Shown: positions 27,621-37,243 of the stretch, piece by piece
Numbering within the stretch: position 1 is the first letter of the stretch
How the letters are laid out: every line of letters begins with the position of its first letter
From: Mangrovibacterium diazotrophicum
GTDB lineage: Bacteria > Bacteroidota > Bacteroidia > Bacteroidales > Prolixibacteraceae
DNA length: 64,000 bases
NCBI RefSeq assembly: GCF_003610535.1
Contig: NZ_RAPN01000001.1
Location: forward strand, 2,963,320-3,027,319
Direction: 5' to 3'
Notes under the pieces: generated by a model
The model's input: only the letters and a program-made list of their open reading frames with translations
The model's database searches: none
Told to the model about the DNA's origin: nothing
Program-made: the position numbers and the translations under genes

Positions 27621-30600
27621 TTAAAATGACAAGCTAGCACCAATCATAAACACACGCGGTCTTGGGTAAGACAAGTAATCAATACCCAGAGGAGCAGTAC
27701 CACCACGGTTGGTGTTTGTTCTCACCTCCGGATCGTAACCGGAGTAATCAGTAATCACAAACAGGTTCTGGCCTGTAACGTAAATACGTGCTTTTGATAG
27801 GAATTCCACGCGGTCAGTATCGAAAGTATAACCTACACTCATGTTGTCAAGTCGAAGGAAGCCGGCATTTTGAATCCAGCGAGAAGAGAACTGCGAAATT
27901 TGGTCCCGGCTCATCCCCAAGTCCAGTGCTGATCTCAAGACGTTAACACCTGGCGTAGCATTCACATAACTAAATTCAGCCTCGGTGTTGTTATAAACAT
28001 CGTTACCCACAACACCCCGGAAAGAGATCGATAAATCAAATTTCTTCCAAAAGAACGAGCTACTAAAACCATAGGTGAAATCCGGGTTTGCAGAACCAAT
28101 TGCAACCAAATCAGCTGTTCCGTCTCCGTCTTCATCCAAATAAGTTTCCATGCCATCTTCATCGAGGCCAGTGTACTTGCGCCCCCAGAAAGTTCCCAAT
28201 TCATAGCCTGGCTTGATAATTTGCGTGCTGGTTCCGTTACTTACGACACCCGAAGTAGCGGCAGTATAAATGTATTCGCGCGAGAAATCTTCGTTCGACA
28301 AAGTAATTACCTCATTCTTATTGGTTGAAAAATTCAAACTTGCATTCCACTGGAAATCGGATTTACGAATTATTTTACCCTCCAGCGTAAGCTCAAAACC
28401 GTTGTTGTCAACTTCTCCAACATTTGCCCATTGCGTAGAAACTACAGATGGTGAAGCGGTCGAGAATTCCAGCAACAAATCAGTTGTGTGCTTTTTATAA
28501 TAGTCAAGCGAACCGGTGACGCGTTGATCCCATAATCCAAAATCGATTCCGACGTTTGACTGAGCTGTTGTTTCCCATTTCAAGTCCGGATTTGGATAGT
28601 TACTTGGGAGCACACTTGGGATAGCCGTACCTCCCAAAACATACACGTTTGAGCCCGAAATTGACAACTGTTCACGGAACAAATCGTTCGGTATTTCCTG
28701 GTTACCCGTCACACCGTATCCTAAACGAACTTTCATGTTGCTAATCAGTTCACTATTGAAAAACGGCTCATCCGATAATTTCCAGGCAAATGCTCCTGAA
28801 GGGAATAAACCGTATTTGTTGTTGCCACCAAAACGGCTCGAACCATCGCGTCTCAACGTTGCGGTAATCAAATAACGATCAGAGAGTTTCAGATTTACAC
28901 GAGCATATTGCGAAGCTAACCGGTTAGCAGATTTATAAGATGTATTGGACACCAAACTTCCCGACTGCATCAGGTTCCACTGTACGGAAGTTGAAACAAA
29001 CTGGTTGGCCGATGTAAAGGTATTTTCGGTTACAAAACGCTGGTAAGAAGAACCGACCAAAGCGGTAATACTGCTATTGTCTCCGAAGTCTTTGGTATAA
29101 GTCAGGTTACCTTCAATCAACGAACTGGTGTTATGCACCTTGCTGATTGAAGCGCGGCCTCCTTCTGATTCACCGATTGGGTGGTCAGCCGGAACAGCAG
29201 AATAGCGATTAACGGCCTCGTCGTTGTGACCAAAATTCACCGAGGCTTTCAAACCTTTATAAATTTCGTAGGAAAGATTCACGTTTCCCAAGAACATGTT
29301 TGTTTTGCGTTCATCGGTAATTTCAGTCGCCCACGACAACGGGTTGACACGCAATTCACCAATCTGGTAGTAGCTGCCATCTTCATTGTAAACAGGCAGA
29401 GTCGGCGCCCAACGGATGGCATCTTTCAAAATGTTACCACCTTCGTTACCAATATTGGATGAAATCGGTACGATGTCGTCCATAATTTTCCCATAGGTCA
29501 TATTGAGGGCAATATTCAACTTGCCATCAATGGCAGTATGATTCGCATTTAAACGAGCGGTGTATTTCTGAATCTTAGAAGCTTCGATAATTCCTTCCTG
29601 CGAGTTGTAACCAAAAGACGCGCGGTAATTACTGTTCTTTGAACCTCCCCCAAATGACAAATTGTGGTTCTGGCTCAATGCACTGCGGAAAATAACATCC
29701 TGCCAATTGGTATTCGCGCCCAAATCCGGATAAGACAAGCCATTGGACTCAGCATAGTTTCGGTACTCATCGGCCGTTAAAACATCCAATTCCTTCCGAA
29801 CAGTAGAAATCCCAACATAGGTATCGTAAGAAACCGACTCGCCGAATGATTTACTTTTGGTTGTAATGATGATGACACCGTTTGCACCGCGAGAACCGTA
29901 GATCGCCGTTGCAGATGCATCCTTCAAAATTTCAATCGACTCAATATCCGATGGGTTAATGGCATTCAGCGGGTTTGTTCCTTCAGAAGAAAATGGAGAT
30001 GTGCTACTTTCTCCCGAAACATTAACATACTCATTCGCAGACGTAAATTGCAAAGGAACACCATCAACAACATACAAGGGGTCGTTACCGGCCGATACCG
30101 AACTGGAACCGCGGATCCGAACTGTTGACGCAGCACCGGGCTGCCCACTATTTTGAATAATATTTACCCCGGCAACTTTACCCTGCATCAGTTGTTCTGG
30201 TGCCATCGTAATACCAAGGTTGAAATCGTCGGCTCCGATGGATGAAATAGAACCGGTTACATCGGCCCGGCGAACAGTACCGTAACCAATCGCCACAACC
30301 TCCTCCAAACCGATTGTTTCTTCTTCCAAAACAATATCAACAGATGTTCGGCCATTCAGCTCGACTTCCTGCAATTTCATCCCAACAAACTGGAAGATTA
30401 AAGTTGATTCAGATGGAACTTCAGTCAGGGAATAGTATCCGTTAGCATCAGTAATCGTCCCGTTCGACGTTCCTTTGATAACAACAGTTACCCCCGGCAG
30501 AGGCTCGCCACTATCGCTTTTTACAGTCCCACTTACGGTTAACGACTGCTGAACAGTCCGATCACTTCCTCCCTCATGCTCGTTGAACAACGCAACCTGG

Positions 30601-30938
30601 CGACCCGAAATCTTGTAACTGATATCAGTGCCACTTAAAATTTGAGTAAGAATAGTTTCAATATCCTCATTTTGGCTGTTTACTGTTACTTTTTGATTCG
30701 TATTAACAGTACCTGAATAGAAAAATCGGTACTGACTTTGATCTTCGATTTTTCTCAACACCAAATCAATCGATTCATTTTGTGCTAAAACAGAAAGTTT
30801 AGCGGTTTGAGAATAGGTCTCTGAAGCAACTGCTGTGAAAACAGACAGGAATAACAACAAGACACTTAACTTCATAGCAATTAGGAATTTAATGAAGAAA
30901 AACCCCAAAGGAGTAACCTTCAATTCATTTTTTTTCAT
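27621..30938 (-). CDS. SusC TonB-linked transporter with N-terminal STN signalling domain
   Basis: A 1105-residue outer-membrane transporter. After the signal peptide (about 20-40) comes an STN domain (about 45-120, with VLRKIEDQSQYRFFYSG), then a carboxypeptidase-D-like domain (about 130-210), a VGYG-type linker (EEVVAIGYGTVRRADVTGS), the plug with AIYGSRGANGVIIITTKS, and the barrel ending GASLSF. The STN domain is the part that contacts a FecR anti-sigma factor in the periplasm, and the fecR gene lies directly upstream. So uptake of the ligand should switch on this operon through the divergent ECF sigma factor. Confidence 0.95.
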   Translation of the reverse strand: MKKNELKVTPLGFFFIKFLIAMKLSVLLLFLSVFTAVASETYSQTAKLSVLAQNESIDLVLRKIEDQSQYRFFYSGTVNTNQKVTVNSQNEDIETILTQILSGTDISYKISGRQVALFNEHEGGSDRTVQQSLTVSGTVKSDSGEPLPGVTVVIKGTSNGTITDANGYYSLTEVPSESTLIFQFVGMKLQEVELNGRTSVDIVLEEETIGLEEVVAIGYGTVRRADVTGSISSIGADDFNLGITMAPEQLMQGKVAGVNIIQNSGQPGAASTVRIRGSSSVSAGNDPLYVVDGVPLQFTSANEYVNVSGESSTSPFSSEGTNPLNAINPSDIESIEILKDASATAIYGSRGANGVIIITTKSKSFGESVSYDTYVGISTVRKELDVLTADEYRNYAESNGLSYPDLGANTNWQDVIFRSALSQNHNLSFGGGSKNSNYRASFGYNSQEGIIEASKIQKYTARLNANHTAIDGKLNIALNMTYGKIMDDIVPISSNIGNEGGNILKDAIRWAPTLPVYNEDGSYYQIGELRVNPLSWATEITDERKTNMFLGNVNLSYEIYKGLKASVNFGHNDEAVNRYSAVPADHPIGESEGGRASISKVHNTSSLIEGNLTYTKDFGDNSSITALVGSSYQRFVTENTFTSANQFVSTSVQWNLMQSGSLVSNTSYKSANRLASQYARVNLKLSDRYLITATLRRDGSSRFGGNNKYGLFPSGAFAWKLSDEPFFNSELISNMKVRLGYGVTGNQEIPNDLFREQLSISGSNVYVLGGTAIPSVLPSNYPNPDLKWETTAQSNVGIDFGLWDQRVTGSLDYYKKHTTDLLLEFSTASPSVVSTQWANVGEVDNNGFELTLEGKIIRKSDFQWNASLNFSTNKNEVITLSNEDFSREYIYTAATSGVVSNGTSTQIIKPGYELGTFWGRKYTGLDEDGMETYLDEDGDGTADLVAIGSANPDFTYGFSSSFFWKKFDLSISFRGVVGNDVYNNTEAEFSYVNATPGVNVLRSALDLGMSRDQISQFSSRWIQNAGFLRLDNMSVGYTFDTDRVEFLSKARIYVTGQNLFVITDYSGYDPEVRTNTNRGGTAPLGIDYLSYPRPRVFMIGASLSF

Positions 30939-31065
30939 AAGTTTGAATTGTTAGAATTAATAATTCGCAGAAATTATTGATTAAAGGTGGGGAAGTTGGG
31001 AGCTTTCCCACTTTACATTTTCTCAATCGTTTAGGTTCTATGCATAGGCAATTTCGTTTTTCGAA

Positions 31066-32028
31066 TTAGTGTTTTCGTATGATTAGCTTTCTGGTTTCTT
31101 TATCATAGGAGTACTCAATAGGCATCGTCAATCGCATCAAATCAAGCACTTCCTGAATCGATTCATATTCAATATTGGCGGTTACCTCATTTGCAAGCAG
31201 CGAGCTGTCGACCACGTCGATATCCACATTATACCAACGCTCTAATTTTTCCACAACTTGTTTAAGTGGTTCGTTTCTGAAAACCATTCGATGGTCGCGC
31301 CAGCAGGAAAACAAATCGGTTTCCACTTTCGTAACCGAGACTTGTTTATTCAGGGTATCCAGCACAGCCTGAAAGCCGGGCTTCAACATCTGCTTCGCCA
31401 TTCCTTCTGTACTAATGGCCACCGAGCCACGATCCAAGGTAACAGCAGGCTGTTCATTTTCATAAGCCATTACATTGAAAGCCGTTCCCAAAACCTGAAC
31501 ATGCAGCTGGTTTGCCTGAATGACAAAAGGCGTTGAGCTCTTCACTACGTCAAAATAAGCCTCCCCCACAAGTTCAACTTTGCGTTCTTTGCCGGAAAAC
31601 TTACTCGGGAAATTCAAGCTGGAACCGGCGTTCAGCCATACTTTTGTTCCGTCGGGTAGTTGAAAGGAAGTCTGCGAAGCCAGCGGTGTTGAGATAAACT
31701 GTTCAACAGCTCTGCTTTGATTGAAAAACAGATAGGCAGAAGCGATCAAAACGGGTATTAACAGGATTGCCGCAACGCGAGTGACAATATTCAGCATGCG
31801 CAACCGTCCGGACCGCCCCTTTTCCAACCGATTAATTTTATAATGAATTTCGTGAAGTGTTGGTTCCAGGTTCGGAGCCGCCTGTTCATTGATCGTCGTT
31901 TCCCAATGCTCCTTCATCTCAGCAGTTAGCAACTCCTCATTGTCCGAATCTTTCATCAGCTTTAGGAATGAAACGAAATCTTCTTTCGTTGCTTTATTTT
32001 GAAGGAAATTTTTGAAGTAGTTTTTCAT
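31066..32028 (-). CDS. FecR-family anti-sigma factor
   Basis: A 320-residue inner-membrane protein. The cytoplasmic N-terminus (about 1-80) would bind the sigma factor; one transmembrane helix lies at about 83-103 (NIVTRVAAILLIPVLIASAY); the periplasmic FecR domain is at about 110-215 (LPDGTKVWLNAGSSL and VELVGEAYFDVVK); the DUF4974 domain closes at about 250-318. It reads the state of the STN-bearing SusC encoded 127 bases downstream. It is divergent from the ECF sigma gene, with a shared 143-base promoter region, rather than co-directional with it as is usual. Confidence 0.94.
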   Translation of the reverse strand: MKNYFKNFLQNKATKEDFVSFLKLMKDSDNEELLTAEMKEHWETTINEQAAPNLEPTLHEIHYKINRLEKGRSGRLRMLNIVTRVAAILLIPVLIASAYLFFNQSRAVEQFISTPLASQTSFQLPDGTKVWLNAGSSLNFPSKFSGKERKVELVGEAYFDVVKSSTPFVIQANQLHVQVLGTAFNVMAYENEQPAVTLDRGSVAISTEGMAKQMLKPGFQAVLDTLNKQVSVTKVETDLFSCWRDHRMVFRNEPLKQVVEKLERWYNVDIDVVDSSLLANEVTANIEYESIQEVLDLMRLTMPIEYSYDKETRKLIIRKH

Positions 32029-32171
32029 TGGTAATTCTTGGTCATCTGATTCGGTAAACGCACAACCATCAAACTACCCCTGCTCCGACCAATATTTTTT
32101 TGAAATAAAAACTAGGAAATGCCTATAACTATTTCTTAATTTTACGATCGTACTACTGCAAGCCCGACTAC

Positions 32172-32744
32172 ATGACAGACGCCAAACTAATCCAAAACCT
32201 CAAAAACGGGGACAAGAACACCCTTAATGAACTGTACCAAAAGTACAGCAGGCGGCTTTATGTATTTATTTACGGGTACCTGAAAACGGAAGCCGACACG
32301 CTGGATTTGATACAGGAAGTTTTCATCAAGATCTGGATAAACCGACAGTCGATCAAACCGGATTCACAACTGGACTCCTACATTTTTACCATTGCCAAGA
32401 ATACAATCATCTCCGCTTTCCGAAAGAAAATCTCGGAGCAGGATTACTACGACTACCTGAAGAATACGGTTGTCACCAATTCCATCGCAACCGAGTCGCA
32501 GGTTAATTATGACCTGTTATCCGAAGCTGTTGGAAATCTGGTCAGCAAACTCCCCTCAAGCCGGCAACACATCTATCGGCTTAGTAAAGAACAGGGATAT
32601 TCGAACAAACAAATTGCCAGTGAACTTCAAATTTCCATCAAAACAGTTGAAGACCACATGACCAAAGCGAGAAAGTTTATCCAGGATAATCTGCAGGAAT
32701 ACGGATTGTTGGCAGCGCTTTTTATTTCGCTCTTTCTCGTCTGA
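32172..32744 (+). CDS. ECF RNA polymerase sigma factor (Bacteroidota family 1)
   Basis: A 190-residue ECF sigma factor. Region 2 spans about 22-90 (YLKTEADTLDLIQEVFIKIWINR is the core-binding and -10 recognition region) and region 4 spans about 120-170 (YRLSKEQGYSNKQIASELQISIKTVEDHMTKA carries the helix-turn-helix, noted as residues about 138-169). The last 15 residues are hydrophobic and may bind FecR or the membrane. It is expected to transcribe the fecR-susC-susD genes. It runs tail-to-tail with the HTCS gene with only 25 bases between the stops. Confidence 0.94.
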   Translation: MTDAKLIQNLKNGDKNTLNELYQKYSRRLYVFIYGYLKTEADTLDLIQEVFIKIWINRQSIKPDSQLDSYIFTIAKNTIISAFRKKISEQDYYDYLKNTVVTNSIATESQVNYDLLSEAVGNLVSKLPSSRQHIYRLSKEQGYSNKQIASELQISIKTVEDHMTKARKFIQDNLQEYGLLAALFISLFLV

Positions 32745-32769
32745 TCAGATCTGGCTTCGTCAAACAACC

Positions 32770-35700
32770 CTAAAAGTCATCCTTGAAATCATTTTCAATG
32801 CGACGGTGCTTAGCGATGTACTCCGAAGGCAGTTCCTTGTAATATTCCTTGAAGTAGCGGGTGAAATAGCGCGGGCTGTTAAAACCTACCTGGTAAGCCA
32901 CTTCCGAAACCGACAGCTGCGAGTTTTCCAGCAAATCGGCTGCTCGTTTCAAGCGAATAATCCGAATAAATTCGACCGGTGATTTCTTCGTCAGCGACAG
33001 CAGTTTTTTGTACAGGCTCACCCGGCTCATGCCGACTTCCTGCGCCAAATCCTCCACAGAGAAGTCCGAGTTCGAGATGTTCTTCTCAACCACTTCCAGC
33101 GCTTTCTTAATGAACTTTTCGTCCAGTGATGTCACCTCGATTTTCTCCGGATTAATGCCAATCATGGTCTGGTAAGTTTGCCGCAGCTGCTCGCGACTGT
33201 TGATCAGGTTTTCAATCCGCGACTCCAGAATCCGGAAATCGAAGGGTTTAGAGATGTAATCATCAGCTCCCGATTCGAGCCCTTCCAATTTGTCTTCGGC
33301 TTCAACTTTAGCGGTTAGTAGAATCACCGGCAAGTGCGAGGTTCTCCCGTCGCCCTTAATCTTCTTGCACAGCTCAGTCCCTGTCAAAACCGGCATCATC
33401 ACATCGCTGACAACGATGTCGGGCAGGTGCTTCAGACACATTTCCCAACCGGCTTGTCCGTTCGGAGCTTCAAAAATATTGTAGTTTTCGCGCAGGTTGT
33501 CTTTCAGGTAGAACCGGAAATCATCGTTATCCTCAACCAGTAAAATCGTCCGTTTCGACGAATCAAACGCAGGATCTTTCACTTCCGGTTGGGCCGACTC
33601 CGCAAAGAACTTCATGCCTTCGCGTTCATCCTGCTCCTTGTTTATGATTTCAGCTTCCTCTGCGGTGAACAGCTGCACCGGCATACGCACCGTGAATGTA
33701 CTTCCTTTGCCAACAACACTGTTAACCTTTATCGTTCCATCCAGAATACTGACGTATTCGTTCACCATTGACAAACCAATACCACTTCCCTGGTTAACGA
33801 TCGAGTTGGGCACATCGTCCTGGTAAAAGCGGTCGAAAATCTTCGTTTGTTTATCTTCCGGAATACCGATCCCACTGTCCTGAACTTCCAACTGAAACCA
33901 AACATGTGGCTTGGCATTCATCAGAAACGACTCACCCTCCATCGTCGCCGAAACAACAATACTGCCTCGCTCGGGCGTAAATTTAAACGCGTTGGAAAGC
34001 AGGTTCGAGATGATTTTATAGGTTTTATCCTGATCGAAGTAGGTGTAAAAAGAAGGACGATTCACGCTCACATTAAAGTCCACCTGCTTGTTGTCGGCCA
34101 TATCGTGAAACGAAATCCCGAGATCGGAAATGAAAGCCGCCAGATCACCCCACGAGCGTTTCGCCTCGATCTTTTGAAACTCCATTTTCCGGAAATCGAG
34201 CAGCTGGTTTACCATCGCAAGGAGTCGCCGGGACTGGCGATGGATAAAGATCAGCTGATTGCGGTTTTTCGCATCATCCGTGCGGTTAATCAACTTCTCC
34301 AACGGAGACATGATCAGCGTGAGCGGCGTGCGGAACTCGTGGCTGATATTCGTGAAGAACTTTGTCTTCAGGGTATCCAGCTGCTGAATGCGTTGCGCCT
34401 CCAGGTGCTCCTGCTCTGCCTCAAATTTCAGGCGCTGCCGCTCCAACATGAAACGACGCGTGAAGTACAAAATGACAATCGCCAGGATCAGGTAAAAAAT
34501 CATTGCCCAGGTACTTTTCCAAAACGGTGGAAGAACGGTGATTTTCAGCGGTGGCTCCAGACTGCTCCAATGCGTTCCGTCGGTGCTCACCTGCACCTGA
34601 AAATAATAGTCGTCAGCATTCAGGTTTGTAAAAGTTGCTTCCATGTTTTTGGGATCAGCATTTAACCATTCCTGGTTAAAGCCTTCCAATCGGTACCGGA
34701 ACATGTTCTTCTCTGGGTGAAAATAATTCAGCGCCGCGAACCGAACCGAGAAAACATTCTCGTTGTATTGCAAGGTAATCGCCTTTTGCCGGTAAAGGGT
34801 CTGATCCAAAATGACCCGATTGCGAAGAGGCACCCCAACCTTTACTTCCTGGTTGAAGACCCTCAGCCCGGTCAGAATTAGTTTATTGTCGGGCTCTAAC
34901 TTTTGAATCTCTTCGGGAACAAACAAGTTAAACCCGTTCCCGCCGCCAAAAATCAATTCCCCCCGCTTGGTCCGGTAGGCCGCCTTCTCGTTAAATTCTT
35001 TTCCCTGCAATCCGTCCATCACATCGTAATTGACAACCTGAATCTTCAAGTCGCCAACCTGATGACTCTCTCCTTCCTGAACAACCGTAATCTTGGAAAG
35101 ACCGTGTGTTGTCGAAACCCAAAGGTTTCCGTCCTGATCTTCCTGCAATGTTTTGATATTGCTGTCTTCCAAGCCATCTTTTTCAGTAAACACCAGGAAT
35201 TGCTCCGAACGTTTATCAAAAACATTCAAGCCTTCCATAGTCGCAATCCAAAGGTAACCACGCGAGTCTTCGTGCAAATCGATGGCGTTTTTATCGCTCA
35301 AATGGCCAGGAACTCCGGGTTCTGCTGCAAAATGGTAAAACCGGCGGGTATCCAGGTTGAACCGGTCGATTCCATCAGACGTTCCAATCCACAGGTTGTT
35401 TTCCGAATCTTCAATGACGGACGTAATGAAATCGGCCCCAACAGAATTGACATCCCCATAACGGTAGTGGTAAAATGCATCTTTCTCCCGGTCGTACAGG
35501 TTGAGTCCGCCGGCGAGCGTACCAATCCACAGGTTACGCCGCGAATCCTCGAAGATTTCCCAAACCCGGTTATCCGAGATTGTGGTCGGATCGGAGGGAT
35601 TATGTTTGTGATGATGGAAGACGTTGCCGTCAAAACGATCCAGTCCTCCGAAATAGGAACCAACCCAAAGCTGGTTATTCCGGTCGAACAGCAAAGTCAC

Positions 35701-36978
35701 AATCACATTGCTGCTCAAACTTTGCGGATCAGAAGGATCGTTCTTATAAGTTTTAAAGCTCTTTGCTTTGCGGTCAAAATAAATCAGGCCGCCACCGTTG
35801 GTCCCAATCCAAAGATTGCCTTTGTTGTCTTCGGCAAAACAGTTCACATCGTCGTAGGGCAAGCTATTGGGTACCGACGGAAGGTAACTGTAGTGCTCAA
35901 ATTGAACCAGGTTCGGGTGATAGTAGCTGATTCCCTTTTTGAAAGTTCCGGCCCAAACAATCCCTTCGTCATCACAATAAATGGTGTTTACACTATTCTG
36001 ACAAAGGCTGAAACGATCGTCGCGATTATTAACCAGCGAAAAAGTCTTGCCGCTTTTCTTATCGAGCACATTAATTCCACCATGGTCGGAAGCAATCCAA
36101 ATCAGCCCATTCTTTTCCTCCACAATCGACGACACCATGTTGGCATTTAATTGCAAAGGTGACAAGCCATCGGTGTAGTGCACAACACTACCATCTTTCG
36201 CTTTTATCTGGAAAGCACCGTAGGGTTGCCCCGGAGCCCAGATCCAAACATCGTCGTCGCTGTCAACAAAAATATTGCAGGATGTATTTTCGCCCGGAGG
36301 CTCCTCAAAAAGTGAAAACTTCTCGAGCACCTGTTTCCGCTCAGGATCTATTTTAAAAATCTCGAAATACCTGGAAACAAGCCAGCCTTGATTTTTCGAG
36401 TCGAATGCGATGGCCTCGAAGGAGTCATTTTTTGTTAAATCAAAGTTATCGGTTCCTACCGGAATCGAGTCGGCACGTTCCGCCTGGTGATCGTAATAAT
36501 AAAGGCCTTTGCTTGCATTTACAAACCAGGTTCGCTTCTCCCGATCTTTTGTGATCGTTCGCAAATTCGCCAGAGCAATTTTACTTCCCTTGTAGTATGC
36601 TGGAAGTGACGAAAAAGAATCCTTTCCCGGGTCGAAAATCACATAATCATTGATTGATTTCAACCAAATGCACTGGTCGAAGTCTTCAAACAGAAAGTCT
36701 ACCGAATTATAGGGGATTGTTGTTTCGTCAAACGAATCGTGCGTGTAAATCTTGAAGTTCGTTCCGTCAAAACGGTTCAGGCCTCTCCCTGTTCCAAACC
36801 ACATAAAGCCTTGACTATCCTTCAAAATCGCTTTTACCTGGTTATTCGACAATCCGTCGTTGATCGACAATTGCATGAACTTGTACCTGTCCTGCTGTGT
36901 GTTGTCGGCGCCGAACAATTGATGCGCAGCTAAAACAAGCAGTACTATAAGTTTTATCGGATTGTTCATCGGGTTCAT
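32770..36978 (-). CDS. Hybrid two-component system regulator (HTCS)
   Basis: A 1402-residue one-protein signalling chain. Order: signal peptide (about 1-23), a double seven-bladed propeller of Reg_prop repeats (about 30-690, with repeated LWIGT and WVGS motifs), a Y_Y_Y domain (about 710-775), one transmembrane helix (about 785-805), HisKA with the phospho-histidine in FFTNISHEFRTPL, HATPase (NLLSNAFKFTPERG and GSGIGLSMV), a receiver with VEDND and VVSDVMMPVLTG, and an AraC helix-turn-helix at the C-terminus (about 1285-1395). HTCS proteins bind an oligosaccharide in the periplasm and switch on the adjacent locus. It is adjacent to the GH31-GH5-SGBP-SusD-SusC genes, separated from them by a terminator. 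Confidence 0.95.
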   Translation of the reverse strand: MNPMNNPIKLIVLLVLAAHQLFGADNTQQDRYKFMQLSINDGLSNNQVKAILKDSQGFMWFGTGRGLNRFDGTNFKIYTHDSFDETTIPYNSVDFLFEDFDQCIWLKSINDYVIFDPGKDSFSSLPAYYKGSKIALANLRTITKDREKRTWFVNASKGLYYYDHQAERADSIPVGTDNFDLTKNDSFEAIAFDSKNQGWLVSRYFEIFKIDPERKQVLEKFSLFEEPPGENTSCNIFVDSDDDVWIWAPGQPYGAFQIKAKDGSVVHYTDGLSPLQLNANMVSSIVEEKNGLIWIASDHGGINVLDKKSGKTFSLVNNRDDRFSLCQNSVNTIYCDDEGIVWAGTFKKGISYYHPNLVQFEHYSYLPSVPNSLPYDDVNCFAEDNKGNLWIGTNGGGLIYFDRKAKSFKTYKNDPSDPQSLSSNVIVTLLFDRNNQLWVGSYFGGLDRFDGNVFHHHKHNPSDPTTISDNRVWEIFEDSRRNLWIGTLAGGLNLYDREKDAFYHYRYGDVNSVGADFITSVIEDSENNLWIGTSDGIDRFNLDTRRFYHFAAEPGVPGHLSDKNAIDLHEDSRGYLWIATMEGLNVFDKRSEQFLVFTEKDGLEDSNIKTLQEDQDGNLWVSTTHGLSKITVVQEGESHQVGDLKIQVVNYDVMDGLQGKEFNEKAAYRTKRGELIFGGGNGFNLFVPEEIQKLEPDNKLILTGLRVFNQEVKVGVPLRNRVILDQTLYRQKAITLQYNENVFSVRFAALNYFHPEKNMFRYRLEGFNQEWLNADPKNMEATFTNLNADDYYFQVQVSTDGTHWSSLEPPLKITVLPPFWKSTWAMIFYLILAIVILYFTRRFMLERQRLKFEAEQEHLEAQRIQQLDTLKTKFFTNISHEFRTPLTLIMSPLEKLINRTDDAKNRNQLIFIHRQSRRLLAMVNQLLDFRKMEFQKIEAKRSWGDLAAFISDLGISFHDMADNKQVDFNVSVNRPSFYTYFDQDKTYKIISNLLSNAFKFTPERGSIVVSATMEGESFLMNAKPHVWFQLEVQDSGIGIPEDKQTKIFDRFYQDDVPNSIVNQGSGIGLSMVNEYVSILDGTIKVNSVVGKGSTFTVRMPVQLFTAEEAEIINKEQDEREGMKFFAESAQPEVKDPAFDSSKRTILLVEDNDDFRFYLKDNLRENYNIFEAPNGQAGWEMCLKHLPDIVVSDVMMPVLTGTELCKKIKGDGRTSHLPVILLTAKVEAEDKLEGLESGADDYISKPFDFRILESRIENLINSREQLRQTYQTMIGINPEKIEVTSLDEKFIKKALEVVEKNISNSDFSVEDLAQEVGMSRVSLYKKLLSLTKKSPVEFIRIIRLKRAADLLENSQLSVSEVAYQVGFNSPRYFTRYFKEYYKELPSEYIAKHRRIENDFKDDF

Positions 36979-37125
36979 TTGGCCTATCTAAAGACAAAAA
37001 TTACAAGAATTTTCGAATATCCAAGTTTCAATTCTGATAAAAAGCCGTCAGCGAATCAAATTATGTTACAAAACTTGATTTTCAGGAAATTCAGCAAATC
37101 ACAAATAAGGGCAAATACAGACAAA

Positions 37126-37162
37126 GAAGCAGAGACTATTGCTACTGAATAGTCTCTGCTTC
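37126..37162 (-). terminator. Terminator of the xyloglucan-type operon
   Basis: A perfect 15-base inverted repeat (GAAGCAGAGACTATT at 37126-37140, AATAGTCTCTGCTTC at 37148-37162), about 80 bases past the GH31 stop. On the minus strand a T-rich stretch follows (TTTGTC). It separates the operon from the HTCS gene. Confidence 0.8.
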
Positions 37163-37243
37163 CTGAAAAAACATCCATCCTTTTTCGCTTCAACCAAATA
37201 TCATTCTTCCAATTAGACTCAGATGGACTTTTAGAACCACATA

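Noticed and set aside
30983-31015. Imperfect GTGGGGAAG/CTTTCCCAC hairpin between fecR and SusC
   Set aside because: The stem has mismatches and the T tract is poor; not strong enough to call a terminator or attenuator.
33847-34665. 272-codon + strand frame opposite the HTCS kinase region
   Set aside because: It is antisense to HATPase and HisKA coding DNA and has no independent support.
34903-36150. 415-codon open frame on the + strand opposite the HTCS gene
   Set aside because: It is the complement of the Reg_prop repeats of a certain HTCS gene; the protein has no recognisable motif and arises from codon bias.
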